DNA from: JABMQB01 sp963678235
GTDB lineage: Bacteria; Bacteroidota; Bacteroidia; Bacteroidales; Prolixibacteraceae
Assembly: GCA_963678235.1 (NCBI GenBank)
Contig: OY782766.1
Location: forward strand, 2,852,001 to 2,916,000
Length of the DNA stretch: 64,000 nucleotides
Reading direction: 5' to 3'
The notes beneath the pieces are model-generated. The model saw nothing but the letters and a program-made list of their open reading frames with translations. It did not search any database and was not told the DNA's origin. The position numbers were made by a program, and so were the translations under genes. Below, one piece after another: positions 8,821 to 18,597 of the stretch (position 1 is the stretch's first letter; every line of letters begins with the position of its first letter).

Positions 8821-9472
8821 TTATGAAAAACTCGATCTATCTTCTACCTAGACCAAAAAACAATACCCCTAAATTTTTTTCAGGTTCGTGAATTAACATA
8901 ATTTTCTTACAGATAGCTTTCGCGAATAGAAATTTACCCTTAGTCCAATGGAAAGCTGCTTCCGGTTATTGAATGGATTTCAAATATATAGGAATAATTA
9001 AATTTTTGAACAGGCATTCTGAGAATGTATGTAATTTAAAACTATTCCAGATTATATTGGCAAGATATCCAAAACATATACACCTGTATATCAATATTTT
9101 TGACAGTGTTTTATTTTATCATTCTGATGGTACGATTTTCATAATTACCAATCTTTTAAACACAAAAAACGGATTGAAAAACAAAAAAAGCTTAGGACAA
9201 TTACACCTAATTATCAATTCTTATTCCTTTAAAATTTCTCCAACGTAAAGTGATTATGTTTAATAATATAGATTAAATGAAATCCACCACACACACGACA
9301 TACGAAAAGAGAAATTCTTGAAGGAAGCATGCCTGGCAAAAAATAATATCAAAACATTGCAAATCAAACTATTTTATCTATTTTTGCGCAGCTTTTTAAG
9401 CAGATAATTTCACGCTGTTGTTATTGAAAGCGATGCTGCGGTGTGGACATTGTATAATTTAATAGAAAAAAT
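8821..9472. other. Long intergenic region before rpsO
   Basis: About 650 nt without a gene I can support. One open frame of 91 codons (8973-9248) is very rich in Ile, Asn, Leu and Lys as expected of AT-rich non-coding DNA. The last 100 nt hold the rpsO promoter and a leader with several short complementary stretches. Confidence 0.5.
9379..9386 (+). promoter_or_regulatory. Candidate rpsO promoter -7 box
   Basis: TATTTTTG matches TAnnTTTG. An ATTG about 19 nt upstream could be the -33 element. This predicts an 80-nt leader before rpsO. Confidence 0.55.
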
Positions 9473-9742
9473 ATGTATTTAACTGGAGAAAAAAAGACCG
9501 AAATTTTTGCCAAGCATGGTAAAAATGGGCAAGACACAGGTACTGCCGAAGGACAAATCGGATTATTCACTTACAGGATCAATCACCTTACAGAGCACCT
9601 AAAAGCAAACAAAAAAGATCACAGCACACGTCGTGCACTAATCAAGTTGGTTGGTAAACGAAGAAGTTTGCTTGACTATTTAATTAAAAAAGATATTGAA
9701 CGTTACCGTGCAATCATTAAAGAACTCGGTTTACGTAAGTAA
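9473..9742 (+). CDS. rpsO: 30S ribosomal protein S15
   Basis: An 89-residue protein with the typical S15 order: GQDTGTAEGQIGLFTYRI, the loop residues HLTEHLKANKKDHSTRR, and GKRRSLLDYL, which contact 16S rRNA and anchor platform assembly. Length is the family norm. It is followed by a hairpin and then pnp, the same rpsO-pnp order known from many bacteria. The leader of about 80 nt might hold an S15 autoregulatory structure, but I cannot prove one by eye. Confidence 0.97.
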   Translation: MYLTGEKKTEIFAKHGKNGQDTGTAEGQIGLFTYRINHLTEHLKANKKDHSTRRALIKLVGKRRSLLDYLIKKDIERYRAIIKELGLRK

Positions 9743-9750
9743 AAATATTG

Positions 9751-9785
9751 AAAAGGCATTACTTTGGTTTTGCCTTTTCTTTTTT
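9751..9785 (+). terminator. Terminator-like hairpin between rpsO and pnp
   Basis: AAAAGGCA and TGCCTTTT arms with a 12-nt loop precede a T-rich run. It either ends the rpsO transcript or acts as a partial terminator or processing site before pnp. Confidence 0.65.
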
Positions 9786-9844
9786 GTAAATTACACCAAA
9801 TTCCTCACCACCCATTTTATTAAATAAAAATTCAATTCAAAATT

Positions 9845-12085
9845 ATGGTAAATGCAATTACTAAAACAATTGAACTTAAAGATGGTCGTATAATAACCAT
9901 TGAAACCGGTAAACTTGCTAAACAAGCAGATGGTTCAGTTGTAGTTCGAATGGGTGATACCATGTTATTAGCCACTGTAGTTTCTGCGAAAGAAGCGAAA
10001 GAAGATGTGGATTTTATGCCATTATCAGTAGATTATCGTGAAAAATTTTCTGCTGCCGGAAGGTTTCCTGGGGGCTTTTTAAAAAGAGAAGCCCGTCCGT
10101 CTGACGATGAAATTCTTGTGGCCCGCTTAGTGGACAGGGCATTACGTCCACTTTTCCCGGAAGATTACCATGCGGAAACCGCAATGATGATCTCTCTGAT
10201 TTCTGCCGATGACGAAGTTATGCCGGATGCACTGGCTGGATTGGCAGCATCTGCGGCAATTGCCGTTTCTGATGTTCCTTTCGAATGTCCAATTTCGGAA
10301 GTAAGGGTTGCCCGAATCGATGGTGAGTTTATTATCAACCCTTCTTATGCAAAACTTCAGGAAGCTGATTTAGATATTGTTGTTGGTGCATCTTATGACA
10401 ATATTATGATGGTGGAGGGCGAAATGAATGAAGTATCGGAAGAAGTGATGTTGGAAGCCATTAAATTGGCACACGATGAAATAAAACTACACTGTAAAGC
10501 ACAGGAAGAACTGGCTGCTGAAGTTGGTGTGGTAAAACGTGAGTACTGCCACGAAGTTAACGATGCAGAATTAAAAGCTCAGGTTACAAAAGATCTTTTC
10601 GATAAGTGTTATGCGTTCGCAAAGAAATTGGTAAACGTAAAACAAGAAAGATTGGATGGTTTTCAGGCTATTGTTGATGAATACGTAGAAGCATACAAAG
10701 AAGCCAACGCTGAAAATGAAGAAATTGATCTGGAAACCAACGAAAAACTGATCCGAAAATATTACCATGAAGTAGAAGGCGAAGCCATGCGTAAAATGGT
10801 AATAAACGAAGGTATTCGTTTAGATGGAAGGAAAACCAATGAAATTCGTCCGATTTGGGGCGAAGTAGACTACCTTCCAGGATCACATGGTTCTGCAATT
10901 TTCACCCGTGGAGAAACACAATCATTAACATCTGTTACCTTGGGTACTAAAATGGATGAGAAAAAGATTGACAATGTTACTTTCCAGGGAACAGAAAAAT
11001 TCCTGTTACACTATAATTTCCCTCCGTTCTGTGTTGGTGACCCAAAAACACCAAGAGGAACCAGCCGTCGTGAAATTGGTCATGGAAACCTTGCACACAG
11101 GGCATTGAAAAAAATGATCCCTGAAGATTTCCCTTATGTGGTACGGATCGTGTCTGATATTTTAGAATCAAACGGATCGTCATCAATGGCAACAGTTTGC
11201 GCAGGCACCATGGGGCTTATGGATGCAGGGGCAAAAATTAAAAAACCTGTGTCAGGAATTGCAATGGGGCTGATTACCGATAAAGATTCAGATAAATTTG
11301 CAGTACTTTCCGACATTTTAGGTGATGAAGACCACCTGGGAGACATGGACTTTAAAGTAACCGGAACTGCCGATGGTATTACCGCCACGCAGATGGATAT
11401 AAAAGTGGATGGACTTTCATATGAGGTTCTTTCACAAGCATTGCAACAAGCAAAAGAAGGACGTTTACACATATTAGGTAAAATATTGGAAGTTATTCCT
11501 GAACCAAGGGAAGACTTTAAACCAAACGTACCTCGCATTGAAACCCTTGAAATACCTAAAGACACCATTGGTGCGATTATCGGACCTGGAGGAAAAGTAA
11601 TTCAACAAATGCAGGAAGACACAAACACCGTGATTGTGATTGAAGAAGTAGACAATAAAGGTATTGTTCAGATTTCTGCGCCAGATGCAAATTCAATTGA
11701 AGCAGCTAAAGCAATCATTAAAGGTATAATTGCCATCCCTGAAGTAGGCGAAGTTTACACCGGGAAAGTAAAATCGATTGTTTCCTTTGGGGCATTCGTT
11801 GAAATCCTTCCTGGAAAAGAAGCCTTACTCCATATTTCAGAATTTGCATGGGAAAGGGTGGAATCAACCGAAGGCTATTTCAAAGAAGGACAACAAATTG
11901 AAGTCAAGCTTATTGGTGTTGACGACAAAACCGGCAAATTGAAGCTTTCAAGAAAAGTTCTTCTTCCAAAACCAGAAGGTTATGTTGAGCGTCCTCCAAG
12001 GCAAAATTCCGACAGAAGAAACAACGACAGAAGAAACCATCGAAGAGATGACAGAAGGCCTCCACGAAGAGACCGGGATAGATAA
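9845..12085 (+). CDS. pnp: Polyribonucleotide nucleotidyltransferase (PNPase)
   Basis: A 746-residue 3'-to-5' phosphorolytic exoribonuclease. Two RNase PH domains (about 1-225 and 315-550) carry GRFPGGFLKREARPSD and the phosphate-binding SNGSSSMATVCAGT. A KH domain with IGAIIGPGGKVIQQM (about 576-590) and an S1 domain (about 635-705) with SIVSFGAFVEILPG follow. The extra C-terminal tail of about 30 residues is very rich in Arg, Asn and Asp (repeats such as DRRNNDRRN) and probably binds RNA or a partner. It is followed by a strong terminator. Confidence 0.97.
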   Translation: MVNAITKTIELKDGRIITIETGKLAKQADGSVVVRMGDTMLLATVVSAKEAKEDVDFMPLSVDYREKFSAAGRFPGGFLKREARPSDDEILVARLVDRALRPLFPEDYHAETAMMISLISADDEVMPDALAGLAASAAIAVSDVPFECPISEVRVARIDGEFIINPSYAKLQEADLDIVVGASYDNIMMVEGEMNEVSEEVMLEAIKLAHDEIKLHCKAQEELAAEVGVVKREYCHEVNDAELKAQVTKDLFDKCYAFAKKLVNVKQERLDGFQAIVDEYVEAYKEANAENEEIDLETNEKLIRKYYHEVEGEAMRKMVINEGIRLDGRKTNEIRPIWGEVDYLPGSHGSAIFTRGETQSLTSVTLGTKMDEKKIDNVTFQGTEKFLLHYNFPPFCVGDPKTPRGTSRREIGHGNLAHRALKKMIPEDFPYVVRIVSDILESNGSSSMATVCAGTMGLMDAGAKIKKPVSGIAMGLITDKDSDKFAVLSDILGDEDHLGDMDFKVTGTADGITATQMDIKVDGLSYEVLSQALQQAKEGRLHILGKILEVIPEPREDFKPNVPRIETLEIPKDTIGAIIGPGGKVIQQMQEDTNTVIVIEEVDNKGIVQISAPDANSIEAAKAIIKGIIAIPEVGEVYTGKVKSIVSFGAFVEILPGKEALLHISEFAWERVESTEGYFKEGQQIEVKLIGVDDKTGKLKLSRKVLLPKPEGYVERPPRQNSDRRNNDRRNHRRDDRRPPRRDRDR

Positions 12086-12103
12086 TATCACTATGTTATA
12101 TAC

Positions 12104-12137
12104 AAAGCCGTTCATTATTTTTGAACGGCTTTTTTTT
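12104..12137 (+). terminator. Intrinsic terminator of pnp
   Basis: Stem AAAGCCGTTCA / TGAACGGCTTT with an 8-nt loop is followed by a run of T residues. Confidence 0.9.
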
Positions 12138-12182
12138 GAATTATTTATCGCTTAATTTAGTAGGGCAAACAAAATATGTGCT

Positions 12183-12665
12183 ATGGAAAACTGGACAGAA
12201 AATATCCTTCATCAGATGGAAGAAAATCTTAAAGGATTGAATGAAAAAGACATTCGCTTTTTTAGGATTGATGAATTTAAACGAAATGTAGGACGAACAG
12301 GTGAGTTCAGAAAATCATGCCCAATTTGCGACTCCAACAAAACAGATATTGAGCAGGCAAGTAAAACCATTAATGAAGCCGTTTCGGTACCGGGCAAATC
12401 AAGGCGCGAGTACGATCGACTAATAACAAGGCTGTCGAAGCATATGAGGAAAGATCACCAGTTTTTCCCGCCATATTACCACACCTATTTATTTTCATTT
12501 TTTGGTGCCGGCATTGGAGTTATTCTTGGTTATTTGGGATATAAACTTTACCCTACCCCGGATTATATTGTCGGAATTGCGATTTTTGCACTTGCATTGT
12601 TAATCGGTAATTATTTGGGAAATAAAAAGGACAGAACAATCCGTAATGAAAAGAGGTTGATGTAA
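12183..12665 (+). CDS. Membrane protein with a CxxC...HxxxxH N-terminal motif
   Basis: A 160-residue protein of unknown function. The cytoplasmic part holds C46-P-I-C49 and, about 40 residues later, H87 and H92 (SKHMRKDH), a spacing that could bind zinc in a treble-clef or C2H2-like way. Two hydrophobic segments follow (about 103-121 and 127-146), the first rich in Gly, and the tail is basic. It has its own position between pnp and a peptidase gene, with terminators on the pnp side. I do not recognise the family; a zinc-binding membrane anchor is an inference from the spacing only. Confidence 0.7.
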   Translation: MENWTENILHQMEENLKGLNEKDIRFFRIDEFKRNVGRTGEFRKSCPICDSNKTDIEQASKTINEAVSVPGKSRREYDRLITRLSKHMRKDHQFFPPYYHTYLFSFFGAGIGVILGYLGYKLYPTPDYIVGIAIFALALLIGNYLGNKKDRTIRNEKRLM

Positions 12666-12745
12666 TACATATAATTGTTGGAAACACTAATTTAGTTTAA
12701 TTATATTGACTTTCTTATTCTTAATTAACTGTAAATCTTATACCT

Positions 12746-14854
12746 ATGAAGAAACTGCTTGTTTACCTGATCCCTGCAATGTTTTTCGTTGCGTGTACAA
12801 ATGAACCAAAAATGGAATATCCTATAACAAAAAAAGAAGTTGTTAAAGACGTTTATTTCGAAACCGAAGTTGAAGATCCATATCGCTGGCTCGAAGATGA
12901 CAATTCGGAAGAAACCGGTCAATGGGTGAAAGCACAAAACGAGGTTACTTTTAATTACCTCAACCAACTCCCCGGACGTGAAAAAATTAACTCCCGGCTT
13001 ACCGAACTTTGGAACTATCCAAAATCAACCACCCCGTTTAAAAAAGCCGGAAAATACTTCTTCTTTAAAAATGACGGGCTACAAAACCAAAATGTTCTTT
13101 TTATTGCCGAAAATCTTGAAGCCGAACCTGAAATACTACTTGATCCAAATACCCTTTCGGAAGATGGAACGGTTGCACTTTCGGGAATTGAAATTTCACC
13201 AGATGGGAAATACCTGATCTACCAAATTGCAAAATCAGGATCGGACTGGAACGAGGTTTTTGTGATGGATATTGAAAGCAGGGAAAACCTTCCAGACCAC
13301 ATTGAATGGCTAAAATTTTCAGGCGTTTCATGGTATAACAATGGTTTCTTTTATAGTGCCTATGATGCTCCCGCGGAAGGTGACGAACTAAAACAATCGA
13401 ATGAAAACCACAAAGTCATGTTCCACAAATTGGGAACAACACAAGCCGAAGACAAATTAATTTTTAAAGAGCCCGAACACCCAAAACGCTTGTTCGGACT
13501 TGGAATTACCGAAGACGAACGTTTTATGGCTTTATACAAAATGGAAGCCTCAAACGGACAGGCAGTTTCGGTAAAAGACCTCACGAAAAAAGATGCCGAA
13601 TTTATTCCGCTTATGGAAAGCTTCGACTATAGCTTTACCATTGTTGAAAATATCGATGAAAATATTTACGTTTTGACAAATTACCAGGCACCGAAATACC
13701 GTCTGATTAAAATCAATATGGATGCACCAGAGGAAGAAAACTGGGAAGTAATTATCCCTGAAAAAGAAAATGTATTGGGTTCTGCATCGTTTATTGGTGG
13801 AAAAATTGTGGCTGATTACATGAAAGATGCCCACAGCGTAGTTGAAGTTTACAATTACGATGGTACATTTGATTATGAAATCGAACTTCCCGGAATTGGC
13901 AGTGTAGGCACATTTTCGGGCAAAAAAGAGGAAGCAGAAGCATTCTATAGTTACACCTCGTTTAACACACCTGGCGAAATTTACAGGTATAACTTCGACA
14001 CCATGGAAACTGAGTTGTATTTCCGTCCCAATGTCAAGTTTAACCCCGATGAGTTTGAGGTTAGCCAACATTTCTATGAAAGCAAAGATGGCACTAAAAT
14101 CCCTATGTTTTTATTCCATAAAAAAGGCATTGAGTTAAATGGTAAAAACCCTGTGTTGCTATATGCCTATGGTGGGTTTAATATTAGTTTAACCCCAACA
14201 TTCTCGGTCACCAGGATGAACTTTGTTGAAAATGGAGGTGTTTTCGCCCTTGCAAACTTAAGAGGAGGAGGAGAATATGGCGAGGAATGGCACAAAGCCG
14301 GAACCAAGCTTCAAAAGCAAAATGTTTTTGATGATTTTATTGCTGCCGCAGAATACCTGATCTCCGAAAAATACACCAATCCTTCCAAACTGGCCATTAT
14401 GGGCGGGTCAAACGGAGGATTACTGGTTGGTGCAGTTACCAACCAACGCCCTGAGCTATTTAAAGTTGCAATTCCGGCTGTTGGTGTAATGGACATGCTC
14501 CGCTACCACAAATTTACCATTGGTTGGGCATGGGCCGGCGACTATGGTACCAGTGAAGATAGTAAGGAAATGTTTGAATACCTTTATAATTATTCACCAT
14601 ACCACACGATCATCGAAGGCGGAAAATATCCTGCAGTGCTTGCTACTACTGCCGACCACGACGATAGGGTAGTTCCAGCCCACACCTTTAAGTATATGGC
14701 AAGGCTTCAAGAATACAATGCTGGCAAATTACCGGTTCTTGTTCGAATTGAAACCAAAGCTGGCCATGGTGGCGGAAAACCTACAGAAAAAATTATTGAA
14801 GAATATACTGATTTATGGGCATTCACATTTTATCATTTAGGAATGAAACCATAA
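12746..14854 (+). CDS. Prolyl oligopeptidase family (S9A) lipoprotein
   Basis: A 702-residue serine peptidase that cleaves after Pro in short peptides. A lipoprotein signal (hydrophobic stretch ending FVAC at about residue 17) places it at the periplasmic face of a membrane. The N-terminal VEDPYRWLED is the S9A entry motif, a beta-propeller region follows, and the C-terminal alpha/beta hydrolase has GGSNGG with Ser at about 555, Asp in DHDDRVV at about 640, and His in AGHGGGK at about 674. The triad is complete. Length matches the family (about 700). Confidence 0.93.
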   Translation: MKKLLVYLIPAMFFVACTNEPKMEYPITKKEVVKDVYFETEVEDPYRWLEDDNSEETGQWVKAQNEVTFNYLNQLPGREKINSRLTELWNYPKSTTPFKKAGKYFFFKNDGLQNQNVLFIAENLEAEPEILLDPNTLSEDGTVALSGIEISPDGKYLIYQIAKSGSDWNEVFVMDIESRENLPDHIEWLKFSGVSWYNNGFFYSAYDAPAEGDELKQSNENHKVMFHKLGTTQAEDKLIFKEPEHPKRLFGLGITEDERFMALYKMEASNGQAVSVKDLTKKDAEFIPLMESFDYSFTIVENIDENIYVLTNYQAPKYRLIKINMDAPEEENWEVIIPEKENVLGSASFIGGKIVADYMKDAHSVVEVYNYDGTFDYEIELPGIGSVGTFSGKKEEAEAFYSYTSFNTPGEIYRYNFDTMETELYFRPNVKFNPDEFEVSQHFYESKDGTKIPMFLFHKKGIELNGKNPVLLYAYGGFNISLTPTFSVTRMNFVENGGVFALANLRGGGEYGEEWHKAGTKLQKQNVFDDFIAAAEYLISEKYTNPSKLAIMGGSNGGLLVGAVTNQRPELFKVAIPAVGVMDMLRYHKFTIGWAWAGDYGTSEDSKEMFEYLYNYSPYHTIIEGGKYPAVLATTADHDDRVVPAHTFKYMARLQEYNAGKLPVLVRIETKAGHGGGKPTEKIIEEYTDLWAFTFYHLGMKP

Positions 14855-14935
14855 AACAAATTCAGGCTTTTTTTACAAGAAAAAATACTAATTTTGAATT
14901 CCTGGGAGTTTTCTTCTCAGGAATTCTTTTTTACG

Positions 14936-15571
14936 ATGGATATACGCTTTTTAGTAATTGAAGGAAATATTGGCTCAGGGAAAACATCCTTGTCGACAAA
15001 GCTAAGCCAGGAGATGAATGCAAAACTCATTCTGGAACAATTTGCCGACAACCCGTTTTTGCCCAAATTTTACGAAAACCAGGAAAAATATTCGTTCCCG
15101 TTGGAGCTTTCTTTTCTTGCCGACCGATATAGCCAGATAAAAAAAGAAGTTTTTAACATGGACCTGTTTCACTCCTTGCTGATTGCTGATTATTATTTTT
15201 CAAAATCTGCAATTTTTGCACAAAATACACTTCAGAAAGACGAATACAATTTGTTCCGAAGGATATTCTCTATCATTTTTGAAACAATGCCCAAACCTGA
15301 TTTATATGTGTACCTGCATCTTGACATTGACAGCCTGATGAAAAACATTGCATTAAGAGGGCGTGAATATGAACAAAGCATCACTCCTGAATACCTTGAA
15401 AAAATCAGGCAAGGCTACATCGATTATCTTCGTCAGATTACACAATTTCCGGTATTGATTCTCGACACAAACAACATCGATTTTGTAAATAGCCAGGCAG
15501 ACTATGCACTTGTGAAAGAAGCTTTATTCAATAGTGAGTATAAATTAGGCCTCAACCGCGTTATTTTATAG
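14936..15571 (+). CDS. Deoxynucleoside kinase (dGK/dAK family)
   Basis: A 211-residue kinase that phosphorylates deoxynucleosides in the salvage pathway. The P-loop is EGNIGSGKTSL near the N terminus; LADRYSQIKKE in the middle and LRGREYEQSITPEYL (lid with Arg residues) follow. I chose the ATG directly before DIRFLVIEGNIGSGKT rather than a TTG 42 nt upstream, since homologues start just before the P-loop. It has no operon partner. Confidence 0.92.
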   Translation: MDIRFLVIEGNIGSGKTSLSTKLSQEMNAKLILEQFADNPFLPKFYENQEKYSFPLELSFLADRYSQIKKEVFNMDLFHSLLIADYYFSKSAIFAQNTLQKDEYNLFRRIFSIIFETMPKPDLYVYLHLDIDSLMKNIALRGREYEQSITPEYLEKIRQGYIDYLRQITQFPVLILDTNNIDFVNSQADYALVKEALFNSEYKLGLNRVIL

Positions 15572-15612
15572 ATTTTTGCAATTCTTTCCCTTTTTTAAAA
15601 GAAAAGCTTTGT

Positions 15613-15620
15613 TATTTTTG
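15613..15620 (+). promoter_or_regulatory. Candidate -7 box for the OmpA/TPR lipoprotein gene
   Basis: TATTTTTG, 50 nt upstream of the start, fits TAnnTTTG. Confidence 0.45.
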
Positions 15621-15670
15621 TTTTCCAAAATTGGAATTAACAAAAAACCATATTTAAAATCAAGTTTGTT

Positions 15671-17425
15671 ATGAGAAATGTCAATGTAAAACAATTAGCT
15701 TTTGCTGGTTTGGTAGCTATTTTATTATCCGGATGTGCAGGTTTGCAAAAGATGAAAAAAAATGCTGACCAAATTCAGTTTAATGTTACCCCTGAAGTAT
15801 TAGAATCACATGCTGACAAAGTAGATGTGGCAATTGATGGTAAATTTCCTTCGAAATATTTCAACAAAAAGGCCACAATTGTTGCAACTCCGGTTTTAAC
15901 TTACGATGGAGGCGAAACAGCATTTGAACCGGTTACAATTCAGGGAGAAAACGTGGAAGCTAATAGCAAGGTTATCAGTTTCGAAAACGGAGGTAACTTT
16001 AGCTATAAAGATTTTACGGCTTTTAACGATGCCATGAGCATTTCAGAACTTGAACTAAGGATAAAAGCAAGCAAAGGCAAAAAAAGCCTTGACTTTGACC
16101 CAATTAAAATTGCCGATGGTGTTGACGCTACCAGCAATTTAATGGTAAACTTCCCAAAAGCAATAATCGGGGTAACGAAAGAAGAAAATACTACCGGAAA
16201 ATACGATCCAAACATTGACGAATTTCAAAGAATAGTTCCGGACGAAATGATCGCCGATATCCATTACTTGATCAACAGTTCTCAATTAAGGAAAGATGAA
16301 ACACGCTCCGACGATGTAAAGGAAATTCAAAAATATACCAAAGATGCTTTTGAAGCTGAACGCAAAGACCTTAAAAAAGTAGAAGTTTTAGCTTATGCTT
16401 CGCCAGATGGTGAATTAAAACGTAATGCTGACCTTGCCGAAGGACGTCAGGAAACTTCTACAAAATATTTAGAAGGCGAATTTAAAAAAGCAGGTGTTGA
16501 AACCAGCTTAAAAGCAAAATATACTCCTGAAGACTGGGATGGATTTAAAGAATTGATGGAAAAATCGAACATCCAGGATAAAGAATTGATTTTAAGGGTT
16601 CTTTCCATGTATACAGATCCAGAAGTAAGGGAACGCGAAATTAAAAACCTTTCAGAAGCATTTACCGATGTTGCAGATGACATCCTTCCAAGGTTAAGAA
16701 GGGCAAAAATTATTACTAGCATTGACCTAATTGGAAAAACAGATGAAGAAATTGCTGCTCTTGCCGATTCTGATGCAGCTTCTTTAAATCCTGCAGAATT
16801 GTTATATGCAGCTACGCTAACCGATGACTTGAATAAAAAATTAGATATTTATAAATCATTCATTAAGGTTTATCCTCAGGACTGGAGGGGGCACAACAAT
16901 GCAGGTGCAATTTTAGCTCAGCAATTTAAATTTGAGGAAGCCAAACCTCTGTTTGAAAAAGCGGAAACCCTAAAAAACAGTGAAGGTATTGTTAAAAACA
17001 ATCTTGGTGCTGTAGCAATTTTCGAAGGAAACATCCAGGAAGCAGAAGAACTATTAGGTGCTGCAGCTGGTGCTGGAAACGAAGTTAATTACAACCTGGG
17101 AATGGTAAGCATCAAAAAAGCCGACTACGATCAGGCAGTAAGGTATTTCAATAAAGATGCTGACTACAATACAGCATTGGCTAAAATTTTAACAGGTGAC
17201 AATAATGGCGCACTAAAAGACCTGGAAAACTTCGATGCTCCAAAATGTTACATGAAAGATTATTTAAAAGCGGTTATTGGTGCTAAAACAGCCAAAGAAA
17301 ACCTACTTTTCGAAAGCCTTAAAAGTGCAACCGAGAAAAATCCAAAGCTGAAAGAAAAAGCAGCTAAAGACATGAATTTTGCAATGTATTTTGCTAATCC
17401 AAAATTCAAAGCTATTGTTGAATAA
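15671..17425 (+). CDS. Lipoprotein with an OmpA-like region and TPR repeats
   Basis: A 584-residue envelope protein. The signal ends in ILLSGC, with the lipidated Cys at about 22. Residues of about 190-290 resemble an OmpA/MotB peptidoglycan-binding fold: INSSQLR, then VEVLAYASPDGELKRNADL, which keeps the Asp-Gly ... Asn-x2-Leu ... Arg pattern. From about 375 onward TPR-like helices follow (WRGHNNAGAILAQQFKFEEA, GIVKNNLGAVAIFEG). Similar OmpA plus TPR lipoproteins in Bacteroidota sit at the outer membrane and may anchor larger complexes. The gene stands alone and ends at a bidirectional terminator. The specific role is unknown. Confidence 0.75.
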   Translation: MRNVNVKQLAFAGLVAILLSGCAGLQKMKKNADQIQFNVTPEVLESHADKVDVAIDGKFPSKYFNKKATIVATPVLTYDGGETAFEPVTIQGENVEANSKVISFENGGNFSYKDFTAFNDAMSISELELRIKASKGKKSLDFDPIKIADGVDATSNLMVNFPKAIIGVTKEENTTGKYDPNIDEFQRIVPDEMIADIHYLINSSQLRKDETRSDDVKEIQKYTKDAFEAERKDLKKVEVLAYASPDGELKRNADLAEGRQETSTKYLEGEFKKAGVETSLKAKYTPEDWDGFKELMEKSNIQDKELILRVLSMYTDPEVREREIKNLSEAFTDVADDILPRLRRAKIITSIDLIGKTDEEIAALADSDAASLNPAELLYAATLTDDLNKKLDIYKSFIKVYPQDWRGHNNAGAILAQQFKFEEAKPLFEKAETLKNSEGIVKNNLGAVAIFEGNIQEAEELLGAAAGAGNEVNYNLGMVSIKKADYDQAVRYFNKDADYNTALAKILTGDNNGALKDLENFDAPKCYMKDYLKAVIGAKTAKENLLFESLKSATEKNPKLKEKAAKDMNFAMYFANPKFKAIVE

Positions 17426-17445
17426 ATCAATCAATTCAATACATA

Positions 17446-17483
17446 CAAAAGGGGCATTTGATATATTTCAAGTGCCCCTTTTG
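17446..17483. terminator. Bidirectional terminator between convergent genes
   Basis: CAAAAGGGGCA and TGCCCCTTTTG form an 11-bp perfect stem; both strands have T-rich flanks. Confidence 0.85.
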
Positions 17484-17516
17484 ATTTCGGTGTCTATCCT
17501 TTGATAAGGAATTAAA

Positions 17517-18362
17517 TTAGATCCTTTTTAGGAAAACATTATAATAGGTTTTCTTCCCACCACGTGAAGTCCAAATTGTCGATAAAACCATTTCATTTTC
17601 ATTAGCTGATATTACCGTAAAGTTTTCAACTTTTTTTACGTTTTTTGATTTCATCATAAACTTTGGATAACCGTTTTCCATTTGAACAGTTCCATCAACA
17701 ACTTCCACGTTCTCAGAAACCAAAGAAACAGGTTTTATCTCGTAATTGTTTGGGCGTAATTCATAAACCATTTCAACCCGATATTTTCCTGGAACAATAC
17801 TGCTTTCACTTACTTTTTTTGAGGTATAAACCATACCTGAAACCGTTACACTTGGAAGCTTGGTTGAACTATATTCTCCTCCACTTATGGCTTCTTCTGT
17901 ATTCTGGTCTAAAATATAAACCAGGTTTCCGCCAATCATTGAAGCAGCCATCTTCATTTTATTATAAGCGCGATCCTGCAATTTTACAAGGCTCGACAAG
18001 GTTGTCATTCCTTTTGCCTTTGCACCAACCGATTCGATTTTCTCCAAGCCCGCAACTTCCGATTCAATTTTCGAAATTTGTACTTTTTCCCAATCCAGGC
18101 AACTGCTCACTTCTAAAATATTAAGTGCCGAAGAAAACTCTTGAGTCCGTCCTGATTTAAATACAATTTTTTCGACAGCGCTTTTCGCAATGGTATTCGA
18201 GAAATCTTCGTTCGGATAACTAAACTTAATTGATGATTCTGTGATTTCCGTAACATTAATCAATAATACTTCCCCATTGGTCTTATATAAAGAATCAATT
18301 TTGGCTTGAGAAAAGCACATCGTTAACGATAGAATAAATGTAATTGTTAAAAAAAATTTCAT
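17517..18362 (-). CDS. Secreted protein of unknown function
   Basis: A 281-residue protein with a classical signal peptide (FFLTITFILSLTMCFSQ, cleavage after about residue 19). The first mature part (LYKTNGEVLLINVTEITESSIKFSYPNEDFSNTIAKSAVEKIVFKSG in outline) resembles a small beta domain found in many Bacteroidota exported proteins, in which a 'gene product attribute' is tied to SYPNE and IVFKSGR. The remainder is beta-rich with no catalytic motif I can name. It faces the OmpA/TPR gene convergently. Confidence 0.65.
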   Translation of the reverse strand: MKFFLTITFILSLTMCFSQAKIDSLYKTNGEVLLINVTEITESSIKFSYPNEDFSNTIAKSAVEKIVFKSGRTQEFSSALNILEVSSCLDWEKVQISKIESEVAGLEKIESVGAKAKGMTTLSSLVKLQDRAYNKMKMAASMIGGNLVYILDQNTEEAISGGEYSSTKLPSVTVSGMVYTSKKVSESSIVPGKYRVEMVYELRPNNYEIKPVSLVSENVEVVDGTVQMENGYPKFMMKSKNVKKVENFTVISANENEMVLSTIWTSRGGKKTYYNVFLKRI

Positions 18363-18597
18363 GGTTAATTTTGTTTGTTAATATTAAATAGATTTGCTTC
18401 AAATTAATCCTAACTAAAAGAACATTCTTTGTTTTGAATTTTGACCTTTATCAAAAATACTGCCATTATTTTTTAAAAAAAAGGACAACATAAATTGTTA
18501 ACATTTAAATTCTTATCAAAAGTCCTTTTTATTTGCGTCAAGAAAGTTTATTTTAACTCCTGAAAAATTGCACAAACAGATTAAATATTCGAAAAAA

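Noticed and set aside
8973..9248. Open frame of 91 codons upstream of rpsO
   Set aside because: Residue content follows AT-rich composition, and there is no signal, motif or nearby operon. I treat it as chance.
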